This document shows positions 1-9,138 of a stretch of DNA of 64,000 bases, piece after piece. Each line of letters begins with the position of its first letter. The stretch's first letter is position 1. The stretch comes from a bacterium (GTDB lineage: Bacteria; Bacillota; Bacilli; Lactobacillales; Streptococcaceae). The notes under the pieces are model-generated. The model was given only the letters and a program-made list of their open reading frames with translations. It did not search any database and was not told where the DNA came from. Where the stretch lies: assembly GCA_905221085.1 (NCBI GenBank), contig CAJNBT010000001.1, positions 1-64,000 of the forward strand, read 5' to 3'. The position numbers and the translations under genes are program-made.

Positions 1-232
1 GGTAATGTCGGTTGAACTTCAGGTTCCCCTTTTTCAGTCACAACAGCTTCTGGTAATGTCGGTTGAACTTCAGGTTCTCCTTTTTCAGTCACAACGGCTT
101 CAGGTAAGGCTGGTTGAACTTCAGGTTCCCCTTTTTCAGTCACAACAGCTTCGGGTAAGGTTGGTTGGACTTCAGGTTCCCCTTTTTCAGTCACAACGGC
201 TTCGGGTAAGGCTGGTTGAACCTCAGGCTCAA
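1..232 (-). repeat. 17-codon tandem repeats in partial Zmp-like gene
   Basis: At least four 51-bp units encode QPALPEAVVTEKGEPEV-type repeats and continue past the left edge. They are close relatives of the 30-copy array in the adjacent IgA1 protease, differing mainly by TEKG in place of TDKG or SDKG. Confidence 0.85.
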
Positions 233-1289
233 CCAGATTACCACCAACTGGTGCTGTATATTCTGGTTTTTCTGCCTTAGGCGCCACATCAGGAACTGTA
301 CCTACAGGTTCAGTGTATGCTGGCTTCTCATACTTAGGAGCAACGTCAGGGACTGTGCCTACTGGAGCAGTGTACTCTGACTTCTCAGCTTTAGGTGCTT
401 CGTCAGGCACTGTACCCACAGGTTGAGTGTACTCTGGTTTCTCAGCCTTAGGCGCTTCGTCAGGCACTGTACCCACAGGTTTAGTGTATTCTGGTTTGTC
501 TGCTTTAGGCGCTTCATCTGGGACTGTGCCTACTGGTGCAGTGTACTCTGGTTTCTCAGCTTTAGGTGCTTCGTCAGGCACTGTGCCTATCGGTTCAGTA
601 TATTCTGGTTTTTCATGAACTTCAGGCTCAACCAGATTACCACCAACTGGTGCTGTATGTTCTGGTTTCTCCGCCTTAGGAGCCTCATCTGGAACTGTAC
701 CTACTGGTGCAGTGTACTCAGGTTTGTCTGCTTTAGGTGCTTCATTATGAACACTTTGAATTTCAGATACTGGAACATTTTTTGTCCCCTCAGCTTTATG
801 TTGAATTTCTGAGATTGCATCATCATCAAGAGGTAAGTATCCAATATAACGATATCCAGCAATTTGAACTACTCCTTCATTACTTGGAGCTTTCAAAGGA
901 TTGCTTATATCGAGAGCTTGCATACTAGAAAGACTAATCAGTCCGATAGTAGTAACTAAGAACAAACTACTAACTTTTTTCTTTTTATGAACCAAAAGGA
1001 CTAAACTACCAACAGCTAATAGACCTAAAGCCGTCAGCACAGAAGTCGATGAACCTGTCGCAGGAAGAGTTTCCTGCTGATAAATAAGAGCATAAGTTAC
1101 CTCATTATCAGTAGGAATTCCTGCTTGAATCTTGCTTTGTTCTTCCTTTGTAAGAGCGCTTTTTTCAATGTAATGATAGGTAGAAGCATGAATGATTGAC
1201 GGTGCAACCAAGATACTTCCGAGTAAAACTGAACCAACAATCCCACAGATTTTTCGGATTGAAAACCGTTCTTTTTTAAATAATGACAA
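1..1289 (-). CDS. Surface zinc-metalloprotease-like protein, N-terminal part (runs off left edge)
   Basis: The reading frame is open from a TTG start at 1289 (AGGTGA six bases upstream) to the window edge, so only about 430 N-terminal residues are visible. It begins with a YSIRK-type secretion signal (FSIRK, then a hydrophobic segment). An LPATG sorting motif lies near residue 75, followed by a membrane span and a KKKK tail. An N-terminal rather than C-terminal LPxTG is characteristic of streptococcal M26 IgA1/Zmp metalloproteases. Two repeat families follow: a 19-residue KPEYTAPVGTVPDEAPKAE type, then a 17-residue QPALPEAVVTEKGEPEV type. The same architecture and the second repeat recur in the next gene upstream, only 41 bp away. 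The catalytic domain lies outside the window, so ZmpB, ZmpC or another paralogue cannot be distinguished. Confidence 0.8.
   Translation of the reverse strand, partial: MSLFKKERFSIRKICGIVGSVLLGSILVAPSIIHASTYHYIEKSALTKEEQSKIQAGIPTDNEVTYALIYQQETLPATGSSTSVLTALGLLAVGSLVLLVHKKKKVSSLFLVTTIGLISLSSMQALDISNPLKAPSNEGVVQIAGYRYIGYLPLDDDAISEIQHKAEGTKNVPVSEIQSVHNEAPKADKPEYTAPVGTVPDEAPKAEKPEHTAPVGGNLVEPEVHEKPEYTEPIGTVPDEAPKAEKPEYTAPVGTVPDEAPKADKPEYTKPVGTVPDEAPKAEKPEYTQPVGTVPDEAPKAEKSEYTAPVGTVPDVAPKYEKPAYTEPVGTVPDVAPKAEKPEYTAPVGGNLVEPEVQPALPEAVVTEKGEPEVQPTLPEAVVTEKGEPEVQPALPEAVVTEKGEPEVQPTLPEAVVTEKGEPEVQPTL
235..745 (-). repeat. 19-codon proline-rich tandem repeats
   Basis: About eight 57-bp units encode KPEYTAPVGTVPDEAPKAE-like repeats. 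Two units end in the variant PVGGNLVEPE, which joins onto other repeat types. The array probably forms a wall-spanning stalk. Confidence 0.8.
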
Positions 1290-1330
1290 GCGTAATCACC
1301 TTCTTTAATTTTATTTCCTAATAGTAAACA

Positions 1331-4300
1331 CTATTTTTTATTTTCAAAAATTGAACTTCTAAAATCATCAGTTTGATTTAGATAGGCCTTAAACACTGCT
1401 CTCTTTAACTTATGAACTGCACTATCATATTCTGGATTATAGTTGTCCCAAGAATAACGATTCTCATCTGCATCCTTACGGACAGCTTCGTCCATTAATC
1501 GCTGCAGTTCTTCTACACTATGAATCGTCTTTCTTGCAAAACTTGTCCAAGATTTGGTTGGATCGTTGAAGGTCACCTTTTTCAAGTTTCCAAACTGACC
1601 CACCCGTTCTTGGTACATAGCTGTCTTAAATTCTGCCCAAGTTTTATACTTACCTTCAAATACCTTTTCTAAAACAAGATCATCTGTCACCAATCCTCGT
1701 TCTTTACCATAAAGATTGATAGTTTTCCCTTGTTGTTTAGCAACTTCCTCGTATTGGTTTGAGATATAAGGTACCATTCCATCCTTAAAACCTTTGGCAG
1801 CCAAAAGTTCATAAGCTATCCTACGTCCCATCAAATCACCCGGAGTTCCCTTACTGCTCAGAGCCGAATAGATTGGGGCGAAGAGTTTAATCGTATAGTA
1901 ACCATTTCTTTCATATTCCCCAGACTTATATTCACGAGCTGACAAGATATTATTTTTAATTAAACTATCAAAGGTAGTTAATTTTTTGGCATCTTCTTCT
2001 GTCAGATTTTGTACAACGTTAGTAGCGTAAACCTCATTTCCATCTGCAGGATCTTTCACGTATTTATTCTCGATTTTTCTCAGAGCCGTCATTTTCTGAT
2101 AAGCATCTAACTGTTTCACAATAGATTGCCCTTCGAGATATTCCAACATGTAAACGACATCAAACATATTGTGGACGTAGTTCTGAAGATCTGCTGCGTC
2201 ATTAAATCTTGTAGTTGGATCAAGTACTTGCAATCGCTGGCCTTCTGTACTATCTGATGTTTTATGTTTCAAGATAGAGTTGATGGTAATGGTTGCATCA
2301 CTTGGTTGATCAGGAGCTTGCAATAAGCCTTTTGCGAAGAACTCCGGTCCTAAGCCACTTCTTCGACCATAGCCACCAAGGTAAATATCCTGATCTGAAT
2401 CATGTGTCATCTCATGGGTATAGGTGATAGCTCCATCCTTATCTAACATACGATAGGACATATAGTAAACGCCATCTCCTGTTGCATAAGCACCATGGTG
2501 ATTGTGAACTACTTTATTCCCCACTGGACCAAAGAAATTCTTCATCGCCGGATTGGTACTATCAAACTGAGCCTCAACTGTAGCTTTTCCAGATGTTGTA
2601 TCATCTCCAAACTTATAGGCATCATAAAGTAGAATCGTACGATAGAGCTTTTCACGTCCTTCTTTATCTAAAATACGATACCAATAATCGTAGTGATCTC
2701 GCTGACGCTTGGCTGTTTCACGCGCATTATCTTCAACAAACTTATTGAGTTCATCTCCAGCTTTGTAGTCACTATTGCGGTAACGATCATAAGCTCCAAA
2801 TCCTAGACTAGACATGGTCGAGATGACAAAGACTGATTTCTCCGGCAAGGTTAGGAGCGGCAAGACCATATTGCGGTATTTCCAAGTACTACTAGTAATT
2901 CTGTCATAAACACCGATAGAATACTTAGTCCCTGCTTGCTCTTGCTTGGCTTTGACCTCTGCAATAGTGGATTTTTCTTCGACAATGAAAGCTTTGGTCT
3001 GTTTTTTAAACCAGTCATTATTGCTAGTGTTTGGTAAAAAGACTTTTCGGTAATTTTCTAGCGTGCTAAACAAATCTGTCGTTCCATGATGGCTGGCAAG
3101 ACTGATAGCATAAGTATCGACATTGTTTTTAGCAAGAAGATTGTTAAAGCCAGATTTACCTAACTCAATCAGAGTATCTAATGGTGAAGTATTTCCTTTA
3201 CCAAAGAAGTCTGGATGATACATAACTAGGTCTTTGACATTCACTTGACCATAGCTAAAGTTATACCAACGTTCTAAATAAGTTAAACCGAGTAGCAAGG
3301 CTTCCTTATTGTTCTTGATTTTATCTACAAGATAGCCTCTGGTAACTGGGTTGTCACCAGCAAGTCCAGCATCTGCTGACAAGAGTTTTTTCAAACTGTT
3401 TGCCAAATTTTGTTTTGTTTTGACGAACTGGTCTTCCAGATAGAGCTCAGTTTGCTTGACATCTGGAGAAATTCCGAGTGTCTTTCTGATGGCATCCGAC
3501 TTATAGTCAACCTTTTGTAAGTCAGGTAAGACTTGCTTAATGATAGAGTCTTGGTCATACAAGAATTGATTTGGAGTGTAGAGGAGTCCTGTATCACCTA
3601 AACTATATTCTGCTAGCTTAGCAAAATCAGTCTGGTACTTGAGATCGAGCTTCTCAGATGAATGGTCCTGATAGTGAAGCAAGAGTTTATTTGCAGTCTG
3701 TTTGTTAGAAACAATATCTGTGATGACTTGGTCATCCTTCATCATAACTGCGGACAAGAGTTCTTTTTGATATAAGAGACTGTTCTCTTTGACCAGGTTT
3801 CCGTATTTCACGATGGTTGCCTTGTTATAGAAAGGTAACAATTTTTCAATGTTCTTATAAACCAAAGTACGGTTAGCTTGATAATGCTTCACCTTAGAAA
3901 AATCACTTTCTTTACTACCACTTGTTGAAAGGGACTCCACTGTTGGAGGAGTGAGAGGATTGATTTCTGCTTTTTTATTAGTCACTTCAGAAGCATCTAG
4001 CATTGCTCCTCTTTCTTCAAAGGATTCTTTGCTGACGACTTCATCCCTAACCAAGGTGACATTGTATACTCTGTTCGCCTTGCTGCTGAATGTGTCCTTC
4101 ACCTTCATTCCATTGTAGTGGTAACCGGTAATGGCATTCCCGTTGGTTACATTGACATCACTTAGTACATTGGTCAATCTTCCTGCATGCTGTTCCTCAT
4201 TCGTCTTTCGATCCCACAAATATCCAGCCACACCCGCAACTCTACCAAAGTGCTTGACATTGTTGATATCACCTTCAGCATAGCTATCCTGTATATGCGC

Positions 4301-7300
4301 ATCTTGGTCTACTAGACCTGCTAGCCCACCAACAGTCTGATCTGAACTATTGGTGTTGGATGAAATGGCTACTGTCGCTTTTGACTTAGTCAGTGAAGAT
4401 TTGCTTCCTGTCAAATGACCGACCAGACCACCGATATTATAGGCAGCAGTTGTTTCATAGGTATTGACAATTCTTCCCTTGAAACTGCTCTCTGCGATGC
4501 TTGATTGGTCTGCCTTAGCAAGCAATCCACCGATACCACGTTCTCCAGCCAGAACACCATCGACATGAACTTGTTTGATCTTTGTGCCATTCGTAGCTTC
4601 ATTTGCCAGTGAACCAATATCATTTTTCCCTGAAATAGCAACATTTTTTAGACTTAGTTTTTCTACTGTAGCACCACTCAAGTTTTCAAACAGAGGTTTT
4701 TTCAAATTATAGATAGCATAATTCTTGCCATCTTTTTCACCAATCAACTGACCAGTAAAGGTGCCCTTGATATAGGATCTTTCATCAGGACCAAGCTCCA
4801 CTTCGTTAGCATTCAGGCTGGCCGCTAAATGATAGGTTCCAGAGGGATTTTGGTTTATAGCTTTGACCAGATTACTAAAGGAAGTAAAGTTTGTCTTTTC
4901 CTCTTTAGACTTCTTATCGAGGTAGAAGGTGAAATGGTCGACATATTTATTTTCTAGCTCTTGCTGGAGTTTCTCAGCCTTAGCTGTAATTTTATAAACT
5001 GGCTGACCATTTCTTTCCTCTTCAGTTATTGAGGCAACTGGTAGATAGACATCTTTAAATGCAGAAGATTTTACCTTGACAAAGTAATTATCCGTATTCT
5101 TTGGAATTCCATCCAATGAGATATGTTGTTTATAAGTCCCATTCGTCTGGCTGTACAACTCAATATCCGAAACATTTCTTAATTCGAGTGTTTTTTCTGG
5201 ATCCTGCTCTTTCGTTTTTTCAGTCGGAATATCCGGCTTTACTTGATCAATATCACCAGTGTATTCTGGAAGGGGGGCTACTTGTGCTGGTTCACCTTTG
5301 GCGCTTACAACAGCTTCTGGCAACTCTGCTTGGACTGCAGGTTCGCCTTTATCAGTAACAACAGCTTCTGGTAATTCAGGCTGAACTTCGGGTTCACCTT
5401 TGGCGCTTACAACAGCTTCTGGCAATTCAGGTTGAACTGCGGGTTCACCTTTATCAGTAACAACAGCTTCTGGTAACGTTGGTTGAACTTCAGATTCGCC
5501 TTTGTCACTTACAACAGCCTCTGGCAACTCTGCTTGGACTGCAGGTTCACCTTTGTCAGTTACAACAGCTTCTGGTAACGCAGGTTGAACTGCAGGTTCG
5601 CCTTTGTCAGTTACAACAGCTGCTGGTAACTCTGGTTGAACTGTGGGTTCACCTTTATCGGTCACAACTGCTTCTGGCAATTCAGGTTGAACTGCAGGTT
5701 CCCCTTTATCAGTTACAACTGCTTCTGGCAATTCAGGTTGGACTTCTGGGGTGCCTTTGTTGGTTACTACAGCTTCTGGTAACTCTGGTTGAATTGCAGG
5801 TTCCCCTTTGTCGGTTACTACTGCTTCTGGTAAGGCAGGCTGGACTTCTGGTACGCCTTTATCACTTACCACAGCTTCTGGTAAGGCAGGTTGGACTGCT
5901 GGTTCACCTTTGGCGCTTGCCATAGCTTCTGGCAACTCTGGTTGGATCGCAGGCTCACCCTTGTCGGTTATTACAGCTTCTGGCGATTCAGATTGAACTT
6001 CCGGTTCGCCTTTGTCTGTTACAACAGCTTCTGGTAATTCAGGCTGAACTTCAGGCTTACCTTTGTCACTGATTATAGCCTCTGGTAACGTTGGTTGAAC
6101 TTCCGGTACGCCTTTGTTACTTACTACCGCTTCGGGGAGCTCTGGTTGAATTGCCGGTTCGCCTTTATCACTTACCACAGCTTCTGGCAAGGCGGGTTGG
6201 ACTTCCGGTTCACCTTTATCGGTTACAACAGCTTCTGGTAAGGCAGGTTGGACTGCAGGTTCACCTTTATCAGTAACAACAGCTTCGGGTGATTCAGGTT
6301 GGACTGCAGGTTCGCCTTTGTCACTGACTACAGTCTCTGGCAAGGCGGGTTGAACTGCGGGCTCACCCTTGTCGGTTATTACAGCTTCTGGCAACTCTGT
6401 TTGGACCGCAGGTTCACCTTTATCAGTAACAACAGCTTCTGGTAATTCAGGCTGGACTTCAGGTTCATCTTTGTCACTTACAACGGCTTCTGGTAGCTCT
6501 GGTTGGACTGCAGGTTTACCTTTGTCACTTACTACAGCCTCTGGCAAGGCGGGTTGGACTGCAGGTTCGCCTTTATCACTTACAACAGCTTCTGGTAATT
6601 CAGGTTGAACTTCCGGTTCACCCTTATCAGTCACGACTGCTTCAGGTAAGGCAGGTTGAACTTCAGGCTCCCCTTTGTCTGTTATAACTGCTTCAGGTAA
6701 CGCTGGTTGGACTTCCGGTACACCTTTATCACTTACCACAGCTTCTGGTAAGGCGGGTTGGACTGCAGCCTCCCCTTTATCGGTTACAACAGCTTCTGGT
6801 AACTCTGGCTGGATCGCAGGCTCACCCTTGTCGGTTACCAGAGTTCCGGCTTGTACATCCTTATGTTCTGCTAATTGTGATTGAGAATTTGAAGATTGTT
6901 TCTCTTCTTTTCTTGGATTGGTTAATTCTGCAGAGAGAGGTTTTTCAACTACTTGAACTTCTGTCGGCTTAGTTGAAGAAACAGATGTTTGTTCCTGCAT
7001 AGCTTGTACTGTTGATGGATTCTCAACAAAATTCGGGGTAACACTATAATCCACCTTTTGTTGTTTTGTAGGAGTGGCTGCTGATTTCTCTTGATTGCTT
7101 ACTTTAGATTCAGAAGTTATGTTTCCCTCTTTGATATATCCAATATAAGTGTAACCTGAAATATCTTTAGGAAGAGGTAATTTTTCTCCTGAGATTAATT
7201 CATAGTCAGTATTGTAATTCAGTAAGAGATTATTTTCTAAAGCATGAGCTGATACTAGGACACCGTTTCCTATTCCTGCAACCAATACTAAATGTAATAC

Positions 7301-7699
7301 TGTCTTATTCTTAACTTTTTTCTTAGAGACGGCAAAAATTAAAATCCCCAGAGCAGCTAAGCTAGCACCAGCAACTAGGGTTTGCATATCATTCTTACTT
7401 CCAGTATTTGGTAAGTCTCCTAGTTGATTTTGAGAATTTAATTTATAAACAAGATAATAAGTCTCATCATCATTCTCCATGTATGTCGGAATGTCATAGA
7501 CAAGCTGCTTCTTTTCTTCTGATGATAGCTCTGACTCTGTCACATATTTATAGTGAACACCTTTAGTCTCTTGAGCCTCTACAGATGAACTACCTAATAC
7601 AGACATAAAAAATAAACTTGAAATCGTTGCAGAGACAAGTCCTACTGATAATTTTCTAAATGAAAAACGCTGTTGTTTTTCACCAAAATACTTTTCCAT
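1331..7699 (-). CDS. iga: IgA1 protease, M26 zinc metalloendopeptidase
   Basis: This 2122-residue secreted, wall-attached protease is expected to cleave the hinge of human IgA1. The ATG at 7699 has AAGGAGG upstream and is preferred to an in-frame codon 12 residues earlier. The order is: RFSFRK signal and hydrophobic segment, LPNTG at residues 96-100, membrane span with a KKK tail, two more N-terminal segments, a 30-copy repeat array, the M26 N-terminal region with GLUG-like repeats, and the catalytic domain. Zinc ligands are H1762-E-M-T-H, with the third ligand Glu about 20 residues on (GPEFFAKG). The C-terminal 500 residues match my memory of pneumococcal Iga closely. rexA/rexB upstream match the usual context. 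No frameshift is seen. Confidence 0.95.
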   Translation of the reverse strand: MEKYFGEKQQRFSFRKLSVGLVSATISSLFFMSVLGSSSVEAQETKGVHYKYVTESELSSEEKKQLVYDIPTYMENDDETYYLVYKLNSQNQLGDLPNTGSKNDMQTLVAGASLAALGILIFAVSKKKVKNKTVLHLVLVAGIGNGVLVSAHALENNLLLNYNTDYELISGEKLPLPKDISGYTYIGYIKEGNITSESKVSNQEKSAATPTKQQKVDYSVTPNFVENPSTVQAMQEQTSVSSTKPTEVQVVEKPLSAELTNPRKEEKQSSNSQSQLAEHKDVQAGTLVTDKGEPAIQPELPEAVVTDKGEAAVQPALPEAVVSDKGVPEVQPALPEAVITDKGEPEVQPALPEAVVTDKGEPEVQPELPEAVVSDKGEPAVQPALPEAVVSDKGKPAVQPELPEAVVSDKDEPEVQPELPEAVVTDKGEPAVQTELPEAVITDKGEPAVQPALPETVVSDKGEPAVQPESPEAVVTDKGEPAVQPALPEAVVTDKGEPEVQPALPEAVVSDKGEPAIQPELPEAVVSNKGVPEVQPTLPEAIISDKGKPEVQPELPEAVVTDKGEPEVQSESPEAVITDKGEPAIQPELPEAMASAKGEPAVQPALPEAVVSDKGVPEVQPALPEAVVTDKGEPAIQPELPEAVVTNKGTPEVQPELPEAVVTDKGEPAVQPELPEAVVTDKGEPTVQPELPAAVVTDKGEPAVQPALPEAVVTDKGEPAVQAELPEAVVSDKGESEVQPTLPEAVVTDKGEPAVQPELPEAVVSAKGEPEVQPELPEAVVTDKGEPAVQAELPEAVVSAKGEPAQVAPLPEYTGDIDQVKPDIPTEKTKEQDPEKTLELRNVSDIELYSQTNGTYKQHISLDGIPKNTDNYFVKVKSSAFKDVYLPVASITEEERNGQPVYKITAKAEKLQQELENKYVDHFTFYLDKKSKEEKTNFTSFSNLVKAINQNPSGTYHLAASLNANEVELGPDERSYIKGTFTGQLIGEKDGKNYAIYNLKKPLFENLSGATVEKLSLKNVAISGKNDIGSLANEATNGTKIKQVHVDGVLAGERGIGGLLAKADQSSIAESSFKGRIVNTYETTAAYNIGGLVGHLTGSKSSLTKSKATVAISSNTNSSDQTVGGLAGLVDQDAHIQDSYAEGDINNVKHFGRVAGVAGYLWDRKTNEEQHAGRLTNVLSDVNVTNGNAITGYHYNGMKVKDTFSSKANRVYNVTLVRDEVVSKESFEERGAMLDASEVTNKKAEINPLTPPTVESLSTSGSKESDFSKVKHYQANRTLVYKNIEKLLPFYNKATIVKYGNLVKENSLLYQKELLSAVMMKDDQVITDIVSNKQTANKLLLHYQDHSSEKLDLKYQTDFAKLAEYSLGDTGLLYTPNQFLYDQDSIIKQVLPDLQKVDYKSDAIRKTLGISPDVKQTELYLEDQFVKTKQNLANSLKKLLSADAGLAGDNPVTRGYLVDKIKNNKEALLLGLTYLERWYNFSYGQVNVKDLVMYHPDFFGKGNTSPLDTLIELGKSGFNNLLAKNNVDTYAISLASHHGTTDLFSTLENYRKVFLPNTSNNDWFKKQTKAFIVEEKSTIAEVKAKQEQAGTKYSIGVYDRITSSTWKYRNMVLPLLTLPEKSVFVISTMSSLGFGAYDRYRNSDYKAGDELNKFVEDNARETAKRQRDHYDYWYRILDKEGREKLYRTILLYDAYKFGDDTTSGKATVEAQFDSTNPAMKNFFGPVGNKVVHNHHGAYATGDGVYYMSYRMLDKDGAITYTHEMTHDSDQDIYLGGYGRRSGLGPEFFAKGLLQAPDQPSDATITINSILKHKTSDSTEGQRLQVLDPTTRFNDAADLQNYVHNMFDVVYMLEYLEGQSIVKQLDAYQKMTALRKIENKYVKDPADGNEVYATNVVQNLTEEDAKKLTTFDSLIKNNILSAREYKSGEYERNGYYTIKLFAPIYSALSSKGTPGDLMGRRIAYELLAAKGFKDGMVPYISNQYEEVAKQQGKTINLYGKERGLVTDDLVLEKVFEGKYKTWAEFKTAMYQERVGQFGNLKKVTFNDPTKSWTSFARKTIHSVEELQRLMDEAVRKDADENRYSWDNYNPEYDSAVHKLKRAVFKAYLNQTDDFRSSIFENKK
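5285..6837 (-). repeat. 30-copy 51-bp tandem repeat in iga
   Basis: Thirty units of the pattern PAVQPELPEAVVTDKGE were counted by reading the protein. Variation is at a few positions: A/E/T before LPEA, VT/VS/IT, DKG/AKG/NKG. The array is expected to vary in length between strains through slippage and recombination. Confidence 0.95.
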
Positions 7700-7910
7700 G
7701 ATTCCTCCTTGAAATAAAATTTTAAAAATATGCAAGCTAAAATTTATTATATTAGCTTGTTATCTTATAAAAAGGTAACACACTTTAATTATACTCTTAA
7801 TTTACCAAAAAGTCTTAAAATTGCGTTACGTTTTCATACTTTGTTTTATATATAAAATACGAAGGAGCAGGGTTTGCCATTTCCTATTTTCTCTTTTTGG
7901 ATAAAATATA

Positions 7911-7937
7911 ACCTACCATGAAATTTCCACGGTAGGT
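7911..7937 (-). terminator. Weak terminator-like hairpin after the 7943-9121 gene
   Basis: CCTACCATG pairs with CACGGTAGG (one G-T pair), and the minus-strand transcript continues into a T-rich stretch. It lies in the 243-bp gap between the iga start and the hypothetical gene, which also holds A/T-rich promoter-like sequence for iga. Confidence 0.45.
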
Positions 7938-7942
7938 GTTAC

Positions 7943-9121
7943 TTATATCACTAATCGTTCTAAAAATGGTTTGAGGCAGTTGAGGAGAATTCCTTCGATC
8001 CAGCTTTCTTGTGCTGAGGAGAGATGATCTGTCTGGAGACTTTCTTTTAGAAAATCTCGGACTTGTTCTGGTGCGATTTCAAACTCAAAGGCTTTCATTT
8101 TATAGAAAAAGTCGAGCAGATGGTCGGATAGGTATTCAGTTGAAAAGGGGACTTCTCCACTTTTTCGATATTCTAATAAGAGTCGAGCAAATCGGGATTT
8201 TTCTTCAGGAAGCTCACGGAAATAGGAATTGAGGATCCAGGTCTGCTTCTGCTTTCTTTCAATTGGATCCTGAGCAGCAATTCGTTGGTCTTTTTCCAGC
8301 TCTTTTTGGTATTGTTTGGCCTTGATAGCCCGTTCTGTTCGATTTTTACCAAAAAGAATTTTCTCCCACTTGCGTTCTTCTTGGGTTAGGGTTTCTGTAA
8401 AGCCAAAGTAATCTTGATAGGCACGCTCTGCTGGTCCCATTGCTAGAACCAGATTGTCTGCATACTGCTTGGCGATTTTATCCCTCTTCTTGCGCTCCTT
8501 CTCTGCCTGAATACGGAGTTCTTGCTCGTAGTCAATTTTCTCCTTGCCTAGCTTGACAAGGTAGAGTTGGTCATCTGATTTTCCAAGTAAAAAGGGTTTG
8601 ATACACTTTTCAAGGACTTCTTCCATACGAGCTTTCTTCTTGGGTTCTGCCTTGGTCCAACTTCCTCCTTGAAAGACTTCTAGGAAAAGCTGGTAGTCTC
8701 TCTCAGGTGCAAATTGATTGCCACGATTGGGTTTAAAAACACCTTTTTCCCAGAGCCACTTTAGAAGTCGTTCGTCAAAGTCACTTTTGTTAACCTTGAT
8801 TTTTTCCTTTTTCTGGGCTTTTCTGGTAAGATTTTCAACCTTTCTGAGTAATTTTTCTTCCTCTTCTAGTTGCTGGTCAAGGGACAATCGATGAAAATGA
8901 CGAACACAGTCGCTGCCGATTGGAAAGAGGCGTTGGCCTGTGACACCATTAAAGAGTTCATAAGCGTATTTGATGGCATTTCCACAGACACAATTGCTAC
9001 GGCCGATACCGTTAAAAATCAAGGAAACTTCATTCCATTCCTTGGTAGCTTGTTCCCAAGTATCCGCTTTTGAAGCCTGTAAAACCGCATCATGCAGGGA
9101 TTTTCTAACTGGAAGTGTCAT
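7943..9121 (-). CDS. Conserved hypothetical protein of the rexAB-iga locus
   Basis: This 392-residue soluble, highly charged protein is not one I can assign a function. The N-terminal part contains CVCGNAIKYAYEL about 45 residues in and IGSDCVRHF somewhat later, a possible metal-binding pair of cysteine sites. A long lysine/glutamate-rich region, likely helical or coiled coil, follows. The gene starts 18 bp downstream of the rexA stop and could be co-transcribed with rexBA. Its steady codon use and position suggest core chromosome rather than recent transfer. Confidence 0.7.
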   Translation of the reverse strand: MTLPVRKSLHDAVLQASKADTWEQATKEWNEVSLIFNGIGRSNCVCGNAIKYAYELFNGVTGQRLFPIGSDCVRHFHRLSLDQQLEEEEKLLRKVENLTRKAQKKEKIKVNKSDFDERLLKWLWEKGVFKPNRGNQFAPERDYQLFLEVFQGGSWTKAEPKKKARMEEVLEKCIKPFLLGKSDDQLYLVKLGKEKIDYEQELRIQAEKERKKRDKIAKQYADNLVLAMGPAERAYQDYFGFTETLTQEERKWEKILFGKNRTERAIKAKQYQKELEKDQRIAAQDPIERKQKQTWILNSYFRELPEEKSRFARLLLEYRKSGEVPFSTEYLSDHLLDFFYKMKAFEFEIAPEQVRDFLKESLQTDHLSSAQESWIEGILLNCLKPFLERLVI

Positions 9122-9138
9122 GAGGTCTCCTTTCTAGA

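Noticed and set aside
423..928. Plus-strand frames opposite the partial Zmp-like gene
   Set aside because: They are antisense to a clear protein-coding repeat with a secretion signal and LPxTG motif upstream.
5285..6837. Regular 51-bp spacing as a possible CRISPR-like array
   Set aside because: The units abut without unique spacers and encode a steady protein repeat; no cas gene is nearby.
5101..6884. Several open frames on the plus strand across the iga repeat region
   Set aside because: They are the opposite-strand reading of a 51-bp in-frame repeat in iga, with leucine/glutamine-rich or serine/threonine-rich low-complexity products and no start signals.
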